Made by a program: the position numbers and the translations under genes
Part shown: piece by piece, positions 1 to 9,704 of the stretch
Layout: each line of letters begins with the position of its first letter
How positions within the stretch are numbered: position 1 is the stretch's first letter
Assembly: GCA_014896555.1 (NCBI GenBank)
Contig: JADBKC010000018.1
Location: forward strand, 1 to 33,477
Direction of reading: 5' to 3'
DNA length: 33,477 bases
From: Caryophanales bacterium
Lineage (GTDB): Bacteria > Bacillota > Bacilli > Bacillales > DSM-4216
The notes under the pieces: generated by a model
The model's database searches: none
What the model was told of the DNA's origin: nothing
What the model saw: only the letters and a program-made list of their open reading frames with translations

Positions 1-17
1 TTGTTGGAGGGTCAGTT

Positions 18-1331
18 ATGACAACTTATCACTTTGTAGGAATTAAAGGATCGGGGATGAGCGCCCTTGCCCAAATTTTGTTCGATAAGGGCTATAAGGT
101 GCAAGGTTCTGACATTGAAAAATACTTTTTTACTCAAAAAGCTCTGGAAGATGCCGGAATTCCAATTTATCCCTTCGGTAAAGAAAACATTAAACCTGGT
201 TTAACGGTAATAGCAGGAAACGCATTTCCTGACACACATGAAGAAATTCAAGAAGCGTTAAAACTTGGATTGCCGGTAATCCGTTACCATAAATTTTTAG
301 GAGAATTTGCCCGCAAGTTTACAAGTATTGCTGTGACAGGCGCTCATGGGAAAACATCCACAACAGGGTTAATGGCGCATGTCATTGGTGGAGCAAAACC
401 CACTTCTTATTTAATTGGCGATGGTACTGGAAAAGGTGTAAAAGACGCTGTATATTTTGTTTTTGAAGCTTGCGAATATCGTCGTCATTTCTTATCCTAT
501 TTTCCCGATTACGCTATTATGACCAATATTGATTTTGACCATCCTGATTATTTTGCAAATATCGAAGATGTTTTTTCTGCCTTCCAGCAAATGGCGATGC
601 AAGTGAATAAAGCCATTTTTGCTTGCGGCGATGATGAACTGCTGCAAAAAATCCAAGCGAAGGTTCCTGTTGTGTATTATGGCTTTGGTGAAGAGAATGA
701 TTTTCAAGCTCGCAATATCAAGCATACAAAAGATGGTACATCATTTGATGTATTTGTAAGAAATACGTATTATGGCTCTTTTAAAATTCCTTTGTTTGGC
801 GATCATAACGTTTTAAATGCTCTCGGAGTAATAGCTGTTTGCCAATATGAAAATATTGATACAGAAATCGTCAAAGAGCGTCTTCTTACTTTTGAAGGGG
901 TGAAAAGGAGATTCTCCGAGAAAAAGATAGGAACGCAAATCATTATTGATGACTACGCGCATCATCCAACAGAAATCAAGGCAACGATTCATGCTGCTCG
1001 ACAAAAATATCCTGACCAAGAAATTGTAGCGATTTTTCAGCCACACACGTTTACGAGAACTCAGGCTTTCTTAAATGATTTTGCTCAAAGCCTTATGGAA
1101 GCTGATTCTGTCTATTTATGCGAAATTTTTGGTTCGGCACGGGAAAACCACGGCAAGCTGACTGTGAAAAATCTACAGGAGTGGATTCCAGGGGCGCAAA
1201 TTATTGAAGAAGAAGACACGTCTCTGCTCTTAAAGCATGAAAATGCGGTTCTCATCTTTATGGGAGCGGGAGATATTCAAAAATTCCAGCTTACCTATGA
1301 AAAGCTACTAAGCAACACGATGAAAAAATAG
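18..1331 (+). CDS. murC: UDP-N-acetylmuramate--L-alanine ligase MurC
   Basis: 437 aa ORF; N-terminal [14 protein letters not shown] nucleotide-binding motif, [13 protein letters not shown]-binding loop, [10 protein letters not shown] motif; Shine-Dalgarno TTGGAGGGTC upstream. Confidence 0.95.
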   Translation: MTTYHFVGIKGSGMSALAQILFDKGYKVQGSDIEKYFFTQKALEDAGIPIYPFGKENIKPGLTVIAGNAFPDTHEEIQEALKLGLPVIRYHKFLGEFARKFTSIAVTGAHGKTSTTGLMAHVIGGAKPTSYLIGDGTGKGVKDAVYFVFEACEYRRHFLSYFPDYAIMTNIDFDHPDYFANIEDVFSAFQQMAMQVNKAIFACGDDELLQKIQAKVPVVYYGFGEENDFQARNIKHTKDGTSFDVFVRNTYYGSFKIPLFGDHNVLNALGVIAVCQYENIDTEIVKERLLTFEGVKRRFSEKKIGTQIIIDDYAHHPTEIKATIHAARQKYPDQEIVAIFQPHTFTRTQAFLNDFAQSLMEADSVYLCEIFGSARENHGKLTVKNLQEWIPGAQIIEEEDTSLLLKHENAVLIFMGAGDIQKFQLTYEKLLSNTMKK

Positions 1332-1382
1332 AAAATGAACGAAAAAAGATATCGATGATCGATTATTAAGGTTGAACGTTTT

Positions 1383-1485
1383 AGAGCTGACTCCATGTAC
1401 AGCCTCTTCCATGCACTGTAGGATTGTATTAATTCTATCTGTGGCCTGCCAAGGAGGAGGTAAGCTTTGAGTCCGCTCTTTTTTT
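1383..1485 (+). ncRNA. Structured element ending in intrinsic terminator (murC 3' terminator or small RNA)
   Basis: AGAGCTGACTC (1383-1393) pairs with GAGTCCGCTCT (1469-1479) with one mismatch, followed by T7; inner helix CCTCTTCC (1403-1410)/GGAGGAGG (1453-1460); apical AGGATT (1420-1425)/AATTCT (1431-1436). Confidence 0.5.
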
Positions 1486-1531
1486 CGTTTGTCTACCTTT
1501 TATTTAGCAGAAAAGTGCGGTATAATAAAAA

Positions 1532-1835
1532 ATGTCTGATTATTCTCTCTATTTGATTAAGAGGGATAGTTTTAAAAAACGCGTTGTGATCATATCGGGT
1601 GGATCTAGTGGCATGGAAAAATATATAGCGAACATTTTCTAAGAAGGAGAGAAAGCAGTTATTACAGGAAGAAATCTTAAAAGGCTGGAACAAGCAAAAA
1701 AAGAGATACAATCACAAGGGGATGGTGAAGATCACGATTGCCAAGGATGTGAGAAATCCGGATGATGTGGATAAAATGGTCCGAGAAACGGATCAAAAGT
1801 TTGGAAGAATCGATGTTTTGGTAAATTTTAAGTAT
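1532..1835 (+). pseudogene. Truncated, frameshifted short-chain dehydrogenase/reductase (2,4-dienoyl-CoA reductase FadH-like)
   Basis: MSDYSLYLIKRDSFKKRVVIISGGSSGMEKYIANIF*EGEKAVITGRNLKRLEQAKKEIQSQG, then in another frame VKITIAKDVRNPDDVDKMVRETDQKFGRIDVLVN, then homology ends: in-frame stop, frameshift and truncation of a Rossmann SDR. Confidence 0.75.
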
Positions 1836-1847
1836 CGAAGAGTTTTT

Positions 1848-2077
1848 CTAACTAGAAAATGAAATATTTTCGCTCTTCTCAATCTTGCCATCAAAGCTAT
1901 TACTTATAAAAAACGGAAACCACTTTTCATTTTTCACTTCTAATTTACTTATTTCCCGATCTTATCCCCTTGAATTTCCATTGATTCATTGGAAACGATA
2001 TTTCGTGAATGTACTTCGAGTGCATATCGATATAGACTCGCATTTTCCTCCTGATCATAACCTCTTTTGTTGTTCAT
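1848..2077 (-). pseudogene. Possible decayed small ORF with one frameshift, unknown family
   Basis: Minus-strand reading gives MNNKRGYDQEENASLYRYALEVHSRNIVSNESMEIQGDKI, then in a second frame REISKLEVKNEKWFPFFISNSFDGKIEKSENISFSS*; protein-like composition, span not divisible by 3. Confidence 0.4.
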
Positions 2078-2257
2078 CTGAATGTTTTTTCTTCGGTCTG
2101 AATCAATGATGGGTCCACTTGTTCTTGGTGATAAATTTGACGCCTTCCTAAAAGAAATAGTAAAATTTATAAAGGATTCGCGAAAAAGAAGAATATTTTA
2201 GCAGTTTCGTTTTTTCGCTGAGATTCAATGAACAATATGCTCGAGGAGGTGTTTAAA

Positions 2258-2746
2258 GTGATTGTCATTTTGTATGTAAGTGTGGCGGTGATCGCTATCG
2301 CATTTCTTATTTTAGCTCTTAGTGTATCGAGAACATTAAGATCCGTTGACAGTACTTTAAACAGTGTATCAAAAATGTTGGACGGCTTGGAAAACCAGCT
2401 GAAAGGAGTCACCCAAGAAACAGCTGAACTATTACATAAAACGAATGAGTTGGCTGAGAATATTGGGGAAAAAACGAAAGAACTGAATTCGGTTGTTTAT
2501 GCTGTGAAAGGAGTAGGCAGCTCCATTGAGACGTTCAATCAATCTTTGAAAAAAATAACGACAACGGTAGGCTCACAATTAGAAAAAAATCAGAATAAAA
2601 TTTCTCAAGCGGTCCAATGGAGCCATATCATAAAACAAGTATTGGACAAATGGAAGCGCAAAGAAGAGTCACCAGCTGCCAAAACACAGAATAACACGTT
2701 TCAAGAAGGTCGCGGCGCTGTAGAAAGGGCTAGAAATGAATTTTAA
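2258..2746 (+). CDS. ytxG: DUF948-type membrane protein YtxG (general stress operon)
   Basis: N-terminal TM segment plus coiled coil; SD GAGGAGGTG before GTG at 2258; synteny with ytxH/ytxJ. Confidence 0.85.
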   Translation: MIVILYVSVAVIAIAFLILALSVSRTLRSVDSTLNSVSKMLDGLENQLKGVTQETAELLHKTNELAENIGEKTKELNSVVYAVKGVGSSIETFNQSLKKITTTVGSQLEKNQNKISQAVQWSHIIKQVLDKWKRKEESPAAKTQNNTFQEGRGAVERARNEF

Positions 2747-2781
2747 CTTTCAATCTACCAATATGAAAAGGAGTGATAAAT

Positions 2782-3261
2782 GTGGAAGGGAAAGAAAAAA
2801 GAAACTCATGTGGATTTATAGCCGGCGCTTTTGTCGGCGGGGTTATTGGTGCTGCTGCCGCCTTAATTCTCGCTCCTAAACCAGGAAGAGAATTAAGAAA
2901 GAATTTAACGGGGCAAGCGGACGTTTTGAAAGAAAAAGCATCCTATTGGGCAGAATTGGCTAAAGAAAAAGGAGGCCAATGGGCATGTTCAGCAAAAGAA
3001 AAAAGCAGTGAATTTGCTTTCGCTGCAAAAGATAAAGCGGAACATTTATCCAAAACGGTGCAATCAAAATCTGGTGAGATGGCAAGCAAAATTCAAACGA
3101 TAACAACTAATGCGAAGGAAAAAACCGCTCAGGTGGCAGATAAAGTGAGCCAACGATTTCAATCACAAAATGGACAAACCTTAGACGAAGTAAGCAAAAA
3201 ACTGGAAGAAACGAAACAGGCATTTGAAAAAACTGAAAAATCGGTTAATAAAAACGAATAA
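2782..3261 (+). CDS. ytxH: YtxH-family general stress protein
   Basis: GFIAGAFVGGVIGAAAALILAPKPGRELR YtxH signature; SD AAAAGGAG before GTG 2782 (ORF track start 2773). Confidence 0.9.
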   Translation: MEGKEKRNSCGFIAGAFVGGVIGAAAALILAPKPGRELRKNLTGQADVLKEKASYWAELAKEKGGQWACSAKEKSSEFAFAAKDKAEHLSKTVQSKSGEMASKIQTITTNAKEKTAQVADKVSQRFQSQNGQTLDEVSKKLEETKQAFEKTEKSVNKNE

Positions 3262-3271
3262 TTTGATGTGG

Positions 3272-3309
3272 GAGCGGTGAAATGGTATCATGTTTTCACC
3301 CTCTTTTTT
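3272..3309 (+). terminator. Intrinsic terminator after ytxH
   Basis: GAGCGGTGAAA...TTTTCACCCTCTTTTTTT hairpin plus T-tract. Confidence 0.75.
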
Positions 3310-3456
3310 TGTGAAACTAGTCTTTTGTTATCAGTTGGATTGATTTGTCTATCAAGTGACAATGTATGTTTCATTTGTTTCCTGCTTTTATCCTATTCAA
3401 AAGGCGTATAAAATGGCTGGTTACACTCCAAATAACGAAATGCAAAGGTGATGATC

Positions 3457-3771
3457 ATGAAAAAAATAGAAACCATTGAACAGTTTGAACAGTTGATGAC
3501 AAAAGAACACCGTGTTTTCTTTTTAAAACATAGTTTGACGTGCCCTATAAGTGCTCGTGCTTATCAAGAAGTGGATCAATTTTTGCGCAAACATCCAAGC
3601 GAAAAAGGATATTTTTTAGCTGTCCAACAGTCCCGGGAGCTATCCAATTATATCGCCCAAAAATTTGGGATCAAACACGAGTCGCCTCAAGCCTTCCTTT
3701 TCGTCAATGGACGTCCGGTATGGCACGATTCCCACTACCAAATCACGGCCGACAGATTAGCAATGATTTAG
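3457..3771 (+). CDS. ytxJ: Bacillithiol system/monothiol thioredoxin-like protein YtxJ
   Basis: ETIEQFEQLM...FFLKHSLTCPISARAYQE; SD AAAGGTG before ATG 3457. Confidence 0.85.
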   Translation: MKKIETIEQFEQLMTKEHRVFFLKHSLTCPISARAYQEVDQFLRKHPSEKGYFLAVQQSRELSNYIAQKFGIKHESPQAFLFVNGRPVWHDSHYQITADRLAMI

Positions 3772-4053
3772 ATTTGTTTAAAGCTCTAACCCGTTTTCAG
3801 CCGCTGACAATAGCATGCTGCAAATTATTTTTATAATATTCATAAAATTAATTCGGATTCTTCTATAAGTAGCAGCGGTATCCGCCTTGATTTTGAACCA
3901 AAAAGGAACGTGCAGCTGCTGGTAATCTATTACATTCGAAGCTTTTTTCAACGGTTAAGAGTTTTTTATGAAAAAGGAAGGCAGCATCTAGATTGTTCTT
4001 GCATAAAATGCTTTATCACTTAAAAGCGTTTAATTGTTGAAGCAAATTTTTCG

Positions 4054-4082
4054 TGACAATTTAAAATATATGATTTATAATA
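4054..4082 (+). promoter_or_regulatory. SigA-like promoter upstream of aroA
   Basis: GTGACA-17 nt-TATAAT. Confidence 0.6.
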
Positions 4083-4190
4083 GTCACTAAATTATCGCCG
4101 GCGATAAAACTGATACGAGTGAAGGGATAGGAAGTCACCTTTGCCAGGTGTCTTCATAAACTGAAAAATACTCAGCGAATTGAGAAGGGA

Positions 4191-5276
4191 TTGAAGGTTG
4201 TGGGAAATCAAGAGCTCGAACAATTAAGACAAAGAGTGGATGAAATTAATTTAAAATTGCTCGAATTGATTAACGAACGTGCTAAAATTGTTCAAGAAAT
4301 TGGACGGGCAAAATTGCCTCAAGGTGTGAACAAATACGATCCGGTGCGCGAAAGAAAAATGTTGAACACGATCATCGACCAAAATGACGGACCGTTTGAA
4401 AATTCAACTATCGAGCATATTTTTAAAGAAATTTTTAAAGCAAGCTTGGAACTGCAGGAAGATGATCATCGTAAAGCTTTGCTTGTTTCGCGCAAGAAAA
4501 AACCGGAAGATACAGTAATTGAGATAAACGGCGAATTAGTAGGTGCAGGACAGCCGACATTTGTATTCGGTCCATGTGCTGTTGAATCGTACGAACAAGT
4601 AGCGGAAGTGGCTCAATCCATTAAGAACAAAGGATTAAAGCTTATTCGCGGAGGCGCGTTTAAACCACGCACTTCTCCATATGATTTCCAAGGACTTGGT
4701 TTAGAAGGATTAAAAATATTAAAGCAAATCGCAGACGAATTCCAATTGGCGGTTGTAACAGAAATCGTAAATCCAGCTCATATCGATATGGCGCTTGACT
4801 ACGTGGATGTCATCCAAGTTGGAGCCCGCAATATGCAAAACTTTGAACTGTTGAAAGCGGCCGGATCCGTCAACAAACCCGTGCTGTTAAAACGGGGATT
4901 GTCCGCTACGCTGCAAGAATTTATGTATGCAGCTGAATACATTGCGTCCAGAGGAAATGATCAAATTATTCTTTGCGAACGCGGAATTCGCACTTATGAA
5001 AGAGCTACTCGCAATACGTTGGATATTACGGCAGTGCCAATATTAAAACAAGAAACTCACTTGCCAGTCTTTGTAGACGTAACTCATTCTACAGGCCGGC
5101 GCGACTTATTGCTTCCGGCTGCAAAAGCAGCTTTAGCGATTGGAGCGGATGGCGTGATGGCGGAAGTTCATCCAGATCCAGCCGTAGCGTTGTCTGATTC
5201 TGCTCAACAAATGGATTTAAAACAATTCGACGAATTTTACAAAGAAATACTAAAAGCTGTTCCTGTCAAAGCATAG
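4191..5276 (+). CDS. aroA: Bifunctional chorismate mutase / 3-deoxy-7-phosphoheptulonate synthase
   Basis: N-terminal AroQ-type chorismate mutase ([30 protein letters not shown]) fused to DAHP synthase ([32 protein letters not shown]); TTG 4191 or GTG 4200 start. Confidence 0.93.
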   Translation: MKVVGNQELEQLRQRVDEINLKLLELINERAKIVQEIGRAKLPQGVNKYDPVRERKMLNTIIDQNDGPFENSTIEHIFKEIFKASLELQEDDHRKALLVSRKKKPEDTVIEINGELVGAGQPTFVFGPCAVESYEQVAEVAQSIKNKGLKLIRGGAFKPRTSPYDFQGLGLEGLKILKQIADEFQLAVVTEIVNPAHIDMALDYVDVIQVGARNMQNFELLKAAGSVNKPVLLKRGLSATLQEFMYAAEYIASRGNDQIILCERGIRTYERATRNTLDITAVPILKQETHLPVFVDVTHSTGRRDLLLPAAKAALAIGADGVMAEVHPDPAVALSDSAQQMDLKQFDEFYKEILKAVPVKA

Positions 5277-5337
5277 ATTTAAGCCATTCGGTCGATGGGA
5301 CCGTAAATGCATCACTGAAACTAGAATAAACTTGCAG

Positions 5338-5387
5338 AAGTCTGATTCAACTGGTAAAAAATACCGTATTGAATCGGACTTTTTTAA
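5338..5387 (+). terminator. Intrinsic terminator after aroA
   Basis: AAGTCTGATTCAA ... TTGAATCGGACTTTTTTT. Confidence 0.85.
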
Positions 5388-5720
5388 TTAATATATGTTG
5401 TTTTTGGGAAACTAATAAGAAAGGGAGAAAGGATACGGCTGCAATAAGGGATGGAATTGGACATATTTCAAAACAATAAAGAGAAAAAGGTCGGATCATT
5501 GGCAAGGTAGTGCATCTATACATAGCGATAAGGGCTCTTGAATTTGACTTTGCAGAATATCGGTTTTCTTTTCATTGCATAATGGGAGGAATTTAAGGTA
5601 TCATAGGAGAACGAGACCAGTTCGTAAACAATTTCACAAAGTTTTTTATAAGTAAAGCTTTTTATTTCCTAGGTTTTAATATAATAGATATGAGAGGAAA
5701 AGTATGAAGGAGTGGGAGCA

Positions 5721-6719
5721 GTGACTGTTACGATATATGATGTAGCAAGAGAAGCGAATGTTTCAATGGCGACTGTTTCACGGGTGGTGAACGGAAATCC
5801 AAATGTGAAACCAACAACAAGAAAGAAAGTGTTGGAAGTGATCGAAAGATTGGGCTACCGGCCGAATGCAGTAGCGAGAGGGCTGGCTAGCAAAAAAACG
5901 ACAACAGTTGGTGTGATTATCCCCGACATCTCCCATATTTTTTATGCGGAATTGGCCCGAGGAATTGAAGATATTGCCACCATGTATAATTACAATATTA
6001 TTTTGAGCAATTCTGATCAAAATAAAGAGAAAGAGATTCGTCTTTTAAATACAATGCTTGGTAAACAAGTGGATGGGATTGTGTTTATGAGCGGGACGAT
6101 CACTGAAGAACATGTAAAGGAATTTGAACGTTCGTCTGTGCCAATCGTTCTGGCGGGATCCGTTGAACCATCCAATCAGATCCCTTCGGTCAATATCGAC
6201 TACAAACAGGCCGCTTATGACGCCGTCGAAATGCTGACGAAAAAAGGGCATAAACGCATCGGTTTTGTGGCTGCTCCTTTCAACAACACCATCAGCAAGG
6301 AATTTATATTCGAAGGATATAAAGAAGCCTTGAACGATGCCGGAATTTCTTGGCAAGAAGAATGGTTGTTTGAAGGAGACTACACATATGATTCCGGAAT
6401 GGAAGCTTGGGGAAAATTTCGGGAAAATGCAGAAAAGCCGACCGCTATTTTTGTCAGCAACGATGAAATGGCGTTAGGCGTTGTTCATGGAGCGCAAGAT
6501 GACGGTGTCCATATTCCGGATGATCTAGAAATCGTTAGTTTCGAAAGTACAAAACTATCGGTGATGGTTCGTCCGAAATTAACCGCAGTCGTACAGCCTC
6601 TTTATGATATTGGAGCTGTTGCTATGAGGCTGCTGACAAAATATATGAACAAAGAGGAAGTGAAAGATCATATTGTGATACTGCCACACCGAATTGAAAA
6701 ACGGAGCTCTACAAAATAA
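5721..6719 (+). CDS. ccpA: Catabolite control protein A (LacI family)
   Basis: [81 protein letters not shown] start. Confidence 0.97.
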   Translation: MTVTIYDVAREANVSMATVSRVVNGNPNVKPTTRKKVLEVIERLGYRPNAVARGLASKKTTTVGVIIPDISHIFYAELARGIEDIATMYNYNIILSNSDQNKEKEIRLLNTMLGKQVDGIVFMSGTITEEHVKEFERSSVPIVLAGSVEPSNQIPSVNIDYKQAAYDAVEMLTKKGHKRIGFVAAPFNNTISKEFIFEGYKEALNDAGISWQEEWLFEGDYTYDSGMEAWGKFRENAEKPTAIFVSNDEMALGVVHGAQDDGVHIPDDLEIVSFESTKLSVMVRPKLTAVVQPLYDIGAVAMRLLTKYMNKEEVKDHIVILPHRIEKRSSTK

Positions 6720-6766
6720 GGTCCAACAAACCAGCGGCGCAGCCCGTTGCTGGTTATCGTTGGACC
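6720..6766. terminator. Hairpin directly after ccpA stop
   Basis: GGTCCAACAAACCAGC ... GCTGGTTATCGTTGGACC two-segment inverted repeat; weak T-tract on either side. Confidence 0.55.
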
Positions 6767-6884
6767 GATTGCGTTTAGGGATGTAATCCTCTTGTTTTTT
6801 CCAATCAAGCGGAAAGCGGGAACTCATCCTTGAAACCGTTGAAGAAGCAGATAAAAATGGTGCTCTAATGCTCATATGAGGAGA

Positions 6885-6925
6885 AAAATAACACCTATCC
6901 AGCCAGACGGATAGGTGTTTATAAT
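6885..6925. terminator. Intrinsic terminator downstream of acuC (possibly bidirectional)
   Basis: AACACCTATCC agccagac GGATAGGTGTT 11-bp stem; minus side followed by ATTTTTCTCC. Confidence 0.7.
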
Positions 6926-6969
6926 AGATTCCTATTTCAACCGATTGAAAATTCGGTCAATCTTCTCTA

Positions 6970-8145
6970 TCACGATGGCGGTTTTGTCGAATGTTCATGT
7001 CGCAGCGGATAAAGTGCTTTTTCCACGGTTAGGCGGTTTTTTTCTGTTATTTCCTGTTTGCGGGGAATGGGTTTGTAAATACCTTCAGGATCTTCCCAAG
7101 CGGCAGGCAATGGAACAGACGATTTTTTCGACCACTTCGAAATCCACTTTTCAGGTAAAGGACCGTAAAAATGATTGTTATCGGTCATCTCTAGCCAAAT
7201 TCGGGACCATGCCCGGGGAACGACTCTCCAAATATCATATCCTCCACCCCCTACGGCAATCCAGCGGCCGTCGCAATATTGATGGGCAATTTCGTGGGCT
7301 ATTTTAGGAATACGTTCATAAATTTTCATGGTAGTCGATAAATGGGTCAAAGGGTCATAATAGTGGGCATCCACGCCATTTTGTGTCAAAATAACGTCCG
7401 GTTTGAAATAGGCCGCCACTTCCCAAATGGCTGTTTCATAGGCATGAAGCCAAGATTCATCTTCTGTGAAAGCATCCAAAGGGATGTTAAAGGAAAAGCC
7501 GTAGCCTTTACCATTTCCCCTCTCATTGACATTTCCGGTTCCTGGAAACAAATACCTTCCTGTTTCATGGATGGACAGCGTACAAACATTTGGATCATCA
7601 TAAAAAGACCATTGCACACCGTCGCCATGATGAGCATCGGTGTCTACATATAGAACCCGGGCATGATATTTTTCCTGTATATACTGGATGGCTACAGAAC
7701 TATCGTTGTAGATGCAAAAACCGGAGGCTTTTCCGCAAAATCCATGATGCAGCCCTCCGCCTAAGTGGATGGCATGTTCGGCTTTGTCGGTCATGACCCA
7801 ATCAACTGCTGTCAATGTTCCTCCTACCAACAAAGCGCTCGCTTCATGCATTCCTTTAAAAATGGGCGTATCCTCCGTGCCAAGGCCATATCCTTCGGCG
7901 ATGTCCGGGGACAGTCGTCCAACTCCCGCTTTTTTTACTGCTTGAATATAAGAAGGATCGTGGATAAGGGTAAGCTCTTTTTCCGTCGCGATCCGTGGCG
8001 GGATGATATGTTCCTCTTTTAAAGCGTCAATGCTTTGTAATAAATCCATTGTTAAAGTGATTCTAAATTGATTAAACGGATGCTGATTATGGAATTTATA
8101 AGTCAATAGGTCATCTGAATAAATAAATACGGCCTTTTTTTTCAT
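6970..8145 (-). CDS. acuC: Acetoin utilization protein AcuC, class I histone deacetylase-like protein deacetylase
   Basis: HHGDGVQ..F, GGGLHHG, GGGGYD HDAC motifs; ATG 8145 overlaps acuB stop (ATGA). Confidence 0.95.
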   Translation of the reverse strand: MKKKAVFIYSDDLLTYKFHNQHPFNQFRITLTMDLLQSIDALKEEHIIPPRIATEKELTLIHDPSYIQAVKKAGVGRLSPDIAEGYGLGTEDTPIFKGMHEASALLVGGTLTAVDWVMTDKAEHAIHLGGGLHHGFCGKASGFCIYNDSSVAIQYIQEKYHARVLYVDTDAHHGDGVQWSFYDDPNVCTLSIHETGRYLFPGTGNVNERGNGKGYGFSFNIPLDAFTEDESWLHAYETAIWEVAAYFKPDVILTQNGVDAHYYDPLTHLSTTMKIYERIPKIAHEIAHQYCDGRWIAVGGGGYDIWRVVPRAWSRIWLEMTDNNHFYGPLPEKWISKWSKKSSVPLPAAWEDPEGIYKPIPRKQEITEKNRLTVEKALYPLRHEHSTKPPS

Positions 8146-8789
8146 ATGGAAATCCCGGGCATATTTGGCCATAAAACCGTATGCCCTTCCTTTTTCAATG
8201 CATGAATGAGCTCAAGAGGGTTCATTGTTTGAACGCGAAAAACAAGAATTTTATACCGTTCATCCGGTTTATCAGGATACACAAGAACGCTCAAAATATT
8301 TGCCTTCTGTTTATGAATCACTGTTACCACTTCGTACAGAATGCCTGGTTTATTAGGGACTTTTACTTCAATTTGGGAACCCGGCTGGTTAGCACCCGTC
8401 AATTCCACAAATGTATGGAGGACATCTGTTTCCGAAAGGATCCCTACAAGTTTTCCATCTTGGACAATGGGCAGACAGCCGATTTGATTGTCGTAGAAAA
8501 GATAAGCAATTTCTTCCACAAAGTCTAGAGGATGACCTGTTACAACTTCCTTTATCATAAAGGAATGAAGGGGTTTTTTCAGAATTTCTTCCCGGATTTC
8601 TTTTTGAAAGATGGAGGATGTGATATTTTTTAAATCCCGCTCTGTTACTAGACCGACTAAATGTTGGTTTTCGTCCACAACCGGAATGTGGCGGATTTTT
8701 TTCGATTTTAACAATTTCAGCGCGTCTCGAATAGAAGCATCTGGCGGAAGAGTATAGACTTCCTTAGTCATAATTTCTTCTACGATCAT
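8142..8789 (-). CDS. acuB: AcuB, tandem CBS domains plus ACT-like domain
   Basis: MIVEEIMTKEVYTLPPDASIRDALKLLKSKKIRHIPVVDE; synteny with acuA/acuC. Confidence 0.93.
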   Translation of the reverse strand: MIVEEIMTKEVYTLPPDASIRDALKLLKSKKIRHIPVVDENQHLVGLVTERDLKNITSSIFQKEIREEILKKPLHSFMIKEVVTGHPLDFVEEIAYLFYDNQIGCLPIVQDGKLVGILSETDVLHTFVELTGANQPGSQIEVKVPNKPGILYEVVTVIHKQKANILSVLVYPDKPDERYKILVFRVQTMNPLELIHALKKEGHTVLWPNMPGISI

Positions 8790-8819
8790 AAACTTCCCTC
8801 CTTATCCTTTGACACAACT

Positions 8820-9452
8820 TTAATACATAAATCGGTTCATGAAACGAATCTGATCGAATTTTTCAATCGATTGGGGGCTGACTCTTTTTCCTATCCTTGC
8901 CATTAAGCAGTTGGCAGGGTGAGAACTGATTTCTGGATCATCGGTTGCATACCATACAAGGCCCCCAGCATTCATCATTTTTTCCATCACTTTTCGATAT
9001 TCCCAAACGTTTAACCCGGTTCCTTTTAAATCCCAATGCCAATAATATTCCGTTGTAATAATGATATAGTCTTCCATAGCGTCATCCATCATAGAAACTC
9101 GCAAAAGATTTTTTCCTACCCCGAAACCCCGGTATTCGGGAATCACTTCAATGGCTCCTAATTCAATAAGATCTTCCATGTTTCCTTCCGACCAGCGTTC
9201 TAGAGGATCAGGATAAAGAAAAGTGACATAACCGACAATGGTTTGATGTTCCCTGGCGATGATAATTCTTCCTTCTGGGAGAGCGGCAATTTCGATCAGC
9301 GCTTTATGCTGCTTTGAAGGCTGGCGAAAAGCGACTAAATCTTTATGAAACTCTAAGTTTGAAAGAGTTTTGGAGGATATTGGTCCTTCAATCGTTAGGT
9401 CTCCTTTTGGAGTTTTCATTTTAAGAGAATGATAAGTTTTTTTATGTTCCAT
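8820..9452 (-). CDS. acuA: GNAT acetyltransferase AcuA (acetylates acetyl-CoA synthetase)
   Basis: ELGAIEVIPEYRGFGVGKNLLRVSM GNAT motif; likely start MEHKKTYHS with SD AAGGTGGTG. Confidence 0.92.
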   Translation of the reverse strand: MEHKKTYHSLKMKTPKGDLTIEGPISSKTLSNLEFHKDLVAFRQPSKQHKALIEIAALPEGRIIIAREHQTIVGYVTFLYPDPLERWSEGNMEDLIELGAIEVIPEYRGFGVGKNLLRVSMMDDAMEDYIIITTEYYWHWDLKGTGLNVWEYRKVMEKMMNAGGLVWYATDDPEISSHPANCLMARIGKRVSPQSIEKFDQIRFMNRFMY

Positions 9453-9643
9453 CTGGTCACCACCTTGAAATCTTACTTTCATTATCATATATAAGCACTA
9501 TGCTGGTAAACTATTTTTACAAACTTTTCAGATTGTTTTTGGTTTTTTGCCAAGAATCGTATAATGGAGGAAATGAATGGATCGCAATAAAGGAAGGAAA
9601 TTATTCAATAGTAGACAAATAAAACATATTAATTTTAAAAAAA

Positions 9644-9672
9644 TTGAGAAAAAATAATAAATATAGTATAAT
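9644..9672 (+). promoter_or_regulatory. SigA promoter of acsA
   Basis: TTGAGA-17 nt-TATAAT, about 32 nt upstream of ATG 9705. Confidence 0.75.
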
Positions 9673-9704
9673 AAAAGTGTCATATTGAAAGGGGGAATCG
9701 GTCA

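Noticed and set aside
3772-4050. ytxJ-aroA spacer inspected for RNA structure
   Set aside because: Only weak scattered complementarity apart from the aroA promoter and a small hairpin at about 4131-4156.
7342-8022. Plus-strand ORFs 7342-7653, 7590-7796 and 7765-8022
   Set aside because: Antisense shadows of the well-supported acuC gene; no SD or recognisable domain.
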